Shown one piece after another: positions 4,801 through 7,272 of a stretch of DNA of 7,272 nucleotides; the stretch's first letter is position 1, and each line of letters starts with the position of its first letter. Position numbers and translations under genes: made by a program. The notes below the pieces were generated by a model. It had not been told where the DNA came from, did no database searches, and saw nothing but the letters and a program-made list of their open reading frames with translations. The stretch comes from Agrobacterium fabrum (GTDB lineage Bacteria; Pseudomonadota; Alphaproteobacteria; Rhizobiales; Rhizobiaceae). The stretch spans positions 1 to 7,272 of the forward strand of contig QFOL01000198.1 in NCBI GenBank assembly GCA_003241215.1, written 5' to 3'.

Positions 4801-6738
4801 ATGGCGAGCTATGACACAATAAGACACGGCATGCCAATGCGCACATCCATTGCAACCGTATCGATCAGCGGCGAATTCCCCGAAAAGCTGGCGGCCATCG
4901 CCAAAGCGGGCTTTTCCGGCGTTGAGATTTTCGAAAACGATTTCCTGACCTACGACGCCTCGCCGCGCGAGGTGAAAGCGCTGGCCGCCGATCACGGGCT
5001 GGATATCACCCTTTTCCAGCCGTTCCGCGATTTCGAGGGCATGCCGGAGCCGCACCGGAGCCGCGCTTTTGAAAGGGCCGAGCGCAAATTCGACATCATG
5101 GGTGAACTCGGCACCGACCTGATGCTGATCTGCTCGAATGTCTCACCGGTCTCGCTCGGCGGCATCGACCGCGCCGCCGCCGATTTCCGTCAACTCGGCG
5201 AGCTTGCGGCAAAACATGGCGTGCGCGTCGGTTACGAGGCGCTGGCCTGGGGCCGCCATATCAGCGATCACCGCGATGCCTGGGAGGTGGTGCGCCGCGC
5301 CGATCACGCCAATGTCGGCATCATCCTCGATAGTTTCCACACGCTGTCGCGCAAGATCGACCCGAATTCGATCCGCTCCATTCCCGGCGACAAGATTTTC
5401 ATCGTGCAGCTTGCCGATGCGCCGCTGATCGACATGGATCTGCTCTACTGGAGCCGCCACTTCCGCAACATGCCGGGCGAAGGCGACCTGCCGGTGGTGG
5501 ATTTCATGCGCGCAGTAGCAGCAACCGGCTATAGCGGCCCGCTATCGCTCGAAATCTTCAACGACCAGTTCCGCGGCGGCTCGGCCCGGCTGCTGGCCGA
5601 GGACGGCCATCGCTCGCTCATCAACCTGATGGATCAGGTGCGCCGTCTCGAACCCGATATCCGCATCGATGTGCCCGCCATGCCGGAACGGGTGGAGACG
5701 GAAGGCGTGGAATTCGTTGAATTCACCACGGCACCGGAAGAAAAACCCAATCTGGAAGCCCTTCTCGCCACGCTCGGCTTTGAAAACACCGCCCGGCACC
5801 GCAACCGCGATGTCGATCTTTATACGCAGGGCGATATTCGCATCGTCATCAATACCAGCGATGGCGGCGACAGCTTCGCGGGAGCTTCCTATTCCATCCA
5901 CGGCACCAATGCCTATGCCTTCGGGCTGAAGGTGGATGACGCCGCAGCAGCGCTGGTACGGGCCGAGGCGCTCGGTGCGCCAACCTTCGCCGAGCCGCGC
6001 AAGTCAGGCGAAGTCGCCGTTCCCGCCATTCAGGGCGTGGGCAACGGCGTCATCTATTTCCTCGACGGTTCACCGGAGCTTTCCTCCATCTGGGACAATG
6101 AATTCGTGCCCACGGAAGGCCGAACGCCGGAAGGCGATGCCGGCCTCAGGCGGATCGATCATCTTGCGCAAACAACGCATTACGATGAAATGCTGACCTG
6201 GCTTTTATTCTACACCTCGCTGTTTGCGACGCGGCGCACACCGATGGTCGATGTGGTCGATCCGGGTGGGCTGGTGCGCAGCCAGGCGATTGAAAGCGTG
6301 CCCTCGCCGCATTTCCGCCTGACCATGAACGGTGCGGACAATCGCAAGACTTTCGCCGGCAAATTTCTGGCCGAGGGCTTCGGCACCAGCATCCAGCACA
6401 TCGCGTTTGCCACCGACGATATCTTCGCCACAGCAAAAGCCCTGCAGGCGCGCGGTTTCCACGCCCTGCCGATCTCGCGCAATTATTACGACGATCTGGA
6501 AGCCCGTTTCGGGCTGGAGCCGGAGTTTTCGGACGCGCTCCGAGCCGCGAGCATTCTTTATGACCGCGACGACAGTGGTGAATATTTCCAGATTTACAGC
6601 CGCACCTTCGGCGAGGGTTTCTTCTTCGAAATCATCGAAAGGCGCGGAGCCTATGGCGGTTATGGCGCGATGAACGCCCCCTTCCGCATCGCCGCGCAAA
6701 GGCGCCTTGCGCCTCCGGTCGGCATGCCGCGGGAATAG
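4801..6738 (+). CDS. quiC: 3-dehydroshikimate dehydratase fused to an HPPD-like domain
   Basis: A 645-residue enzyme converting 3-dehydroshikimate to protocatechuate, the entry to the beta-ketoadipate pathway. Residues about 12-285 form a sugar-phosphate isomerase/AP-endonuclease-2 type TIM barrel. Expected metal ligands are Glu146 (GYEALAW), Asp177 (LDSFH), Gln203 (VQLADA) and Glu251 (SLEIFND); their spacing matches, as I recall it, the characterised Pseudomonas QuiC1 enzyme. Residues about 300-630 are two VOC modules like 4-hydroxyphenylpyruvate dioxygenase, with His454 (IDHLAQ), His533 (IQHIAF) and Glu610 (FFFEIIERRG) as the 2-His-1-carboxylate iron site. Pocket motifs of true HPPD are altered, so this half is unlikely to be a normal HPPD. 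QsuB/QuiC1 proteins share this architecture and length. The start at 4801 follows AAGGAAGG; the frame is open upstream, but that part only shadows the TetR gene. It completes the quinate/shikimate route with the aroE/aroQ-like genes 750 bp away. Confidence 0.93.
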   Translation: MASYDTIRHGMPMRTSIATVSISGEFPEKLAAIAKAGFSGVEIFENDFLTYDASPREVKALAADHGLDITLFQPFRDFEGMPEPHRSRAFERAERKFDIMGELGTDLMLICSNVSPVSLGGIDRAAADFRQLGELAAKHGVRVGYEALAWGRHISDHRDAWEVVRRADHANVGIILDSFHTLSRKIDPNSIRSIPGDKIFIVQLADAPLIDMDLLYWSRHFRNMPGEGDLPVVDFMRAVAATGYSGPLSLEIFNDQFRGGSARLLAEDGHRSLINLMDQVRRLEPDIRIDVPAMPERVETEGVEFVEFTTAPEEKPNLEALLATLGFENTARHRNRDVDLYTQGDIRIVINTSDGGDSFAGASYSIHGTNAYAFGLKVDDAAAALVRAEALGAPTFAEPRKSGEVAVPAIQGVGNGVIYFLDGSPELSSIWDNEFVPTEGRTPEGDAGLRRIDHLAQTTHYDEMLTWLLFYTSLFATRRTPMVDVVDPGGLVRSQAIESVPSPHFRLTMNGADNRKTFAGKFLAEGFGTSIQHIAFATDDIFATAKALQARGFHALPISRNYYDDLEARFGLEPEFSDALRAASILYDRDDSGEYFQIYSRTFGEGFFFEIIERRGAYGGYGAMNAPFRIAAQRRLAPPVGMPRE

Positions 6739-6817
6739 GCAAGGACGCCTGCCCACCGGCATCGCCGAAATCCGATGGAGCCACAGCCGCAGGAATACCT
6801 CTACGGCCGGCCCTCTT

Positions 6818-7111
6818 TCACGCCAGTGTCGTTATCTCATAGTCCCGTGGAATGGTTGAGGTCGAAACGAACCACTCAGATGCGCGAGTCCGCTGCTGAT
6901 GAAAATCAAAGGCGCCGCGATCGATAAAAAGCTCTTCCACCCGCCAGATCAGCGGATCGTCGGTCTGGGATACCTCGAAGGAAAGACAGCCCGGCTCCGC
7001 TCTGGTCAGGCGAATATGCTCAGGCAGATGACGCACGACCAGTTCGACATCCTCGATTGATGCACAATGCAGGAAGCCGGATAGCCTGACCGCACCTGTC
7101 CTATTCGTCAT
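6818..7111 (-). CDS. Small ABM-fold (antibiotic biosynthesis/quinol monooxygenase-like) protein
   Basis: A 97-residue protein with the signature of the dimeric alpha-beta barrel ABM family: HIRLTRAEPGCLSFEV (32-47), then PLIWRVEELFIDRGAFDFHQ (53-72) ending in a conserved histidine (His71). Members include YgiN-like quinol monooxygenases and cofactor-free oxygenases acting on aromatic or quinone compounds, but many have no known substrate. The gene has a good ribosome site on the minus strand (AAGGA, 7 bases before the ATG at 7111) and an intact stop, so it appears real. It converges with the dehydratase gene, with 79 bp between stops and no clear terminator there. A link to aromatic catabolism is possible from context only. 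C-terminal residues after Trp80 are less family-like. Confidence 0.8.
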   Translation of the reverse strand: MTNRTGAVRLSGFLHCASIEDVELVVRHLPEHIRLTRAEPGCLSFEVSQTDDPLIWRVEELFIDRGAFDFHQQRTRASEWFVSTSTIPRDYEITTLA

Positions 7112-7208
7112 ATCGGTATCCTTTATTCACCCTGTGACACGGGGAGCGATACAATCGCCTACGATTTCGACATCGCGACAAAATTTGCCCACTTATCCTT
7201 ACTCCGTC
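7112..7208. promoter_or_regulatory. Upstream region of the ABM-like gene
   Basis: This 97-bp non-coding stretch precedes the minus-strand ABM gene and should contain its promoter. AAAGGAT just before the start is the ribosome site. A bulged palindrome CCC(T)GTG-A-CACGGG occurs at about 7131-7144. No convincing -35/-10 pair with normal spacing was found. Confidence 0.4.
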
Positions 7209-7272
7209 ATCCTCGGGCTTGACCCGAGGATCCATCGACTTCAACTGGTTATGGATCCTCGGGTCAAGCCCG
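7209..7272. repeat. Nested inverted repeat, REP-like element, cut by window end
   Basis: Arms at 7214-7235 and 7251-7272 are perfect 22-bp reverse complements around a 15-bp loop. Each arm is itself a hairpin: in the left one ATCCTCGGG (7209-7217) pairs with CCCGAGGAT (7223-7231) around CTTGA, and the right one begins the same structure before the window stops. The CATCCTCGGGCTTGACCCGAGGAT type of sequence is, from general knowledge, a common dispersed intergenic palindrome in Rhizobiales. It may also end transcription or stabilise transcripts. No ORF lies in it. Confidence 0.8.

Noticed and set aside
3995..4822. A 275-codon plus-strand open frame opposite the TetR gene
   Set aside because: It is the complement of a clear TetR gene, with no family motifs, and it overlaps the aroQ end and the start of the dehydratase gene. 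It is a shadow frame.
6700..6714. Hairpin AGGCGC-CTT-GCGCCT near the end of the dehydratase gene as a terminator
   Set aside because: It lies inside the coding region, 24 bp before the stop, has no T-run, and is explained by Arg/Leu/Ala codons.
6739..6817. Possible bidirectional terminator between the convergent dehydratase and ABM genes
   Set aside because: No stem of useful length followed by a T-run was found on either strand; the stretch appears featureless.

Overview
The window looks like a chromosome or large-replicon segment of a Rhizobiales alphaproteobacterium, probably Agrobacterium/Rhizobium-like. This rests on high GC with strong third-position GC bias, tight operons with GGAGG-type ribosome sites, the protein families present, and an intergenic palindrome at the right edge of a kind common in that order. 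The genus is inferred, not proven.

The central theme is uptake and catabolism of hydroaromatic acids (quinate/shikimate) to protocatechuate. Left half, plus strand: the last 40 codons of an ABC permease (1-123), two tandem substrate-binding protein genes (165-1004 and 1040-1879; about 74% identical in the mature part, without gaps), and a polar-amino-acid-type ATPase (1910-2668). After a short hairpin come a shikimate/quinate dehydrogenase of the AroE family (2741-3610) and a type II 3-dehydroquinate dehydratase (3607-4050), joined by an ATGA stop/start overlap. A TetR-family regulator (4025-4717, minus) meets the dehydratase tail-to-tail with a 26-bp overlap. It is divergent from a two-domain 3-dehydroshikimate dehydratase fused to an HPPD-like half (4801-6738, plus). 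The 83-bp divergent gap carries an imperfect palindrome that could be the TetR operator.

Read as a pathway, quinate or shikimate would be imported by the ABC system and oxidised by the dehydrogenase. 3-Dehydroquinate would then be dehydrated to 3-dehydroshikimate by the AroQ protein, and 3-dehydroshikimate converted to protocatechuate by the fused dehydratase, feeding the beta-ketoadipate pathway, which is not in the window. Neither a PQQ quinate dehydrogenase nor an MFS quinate carrier is visible. The most interesting point is that both binding proteins keep the arginine that binds a ligand carboxylate in amino-acid-binding relatives, but have asparagine where those proteins have the aspartate that binds the amino group. 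This fits a carboxylate ligand without an alpha-amino group.

The right end holds a small minus-strand ABM-fold monooxygenase-like gene (6818-7111), its upstream region, and a nested inverted repeat (7209-7272) cut by the window edge. No RNA genes, CRISPR arrays, transposases or insertion sequences were seen.
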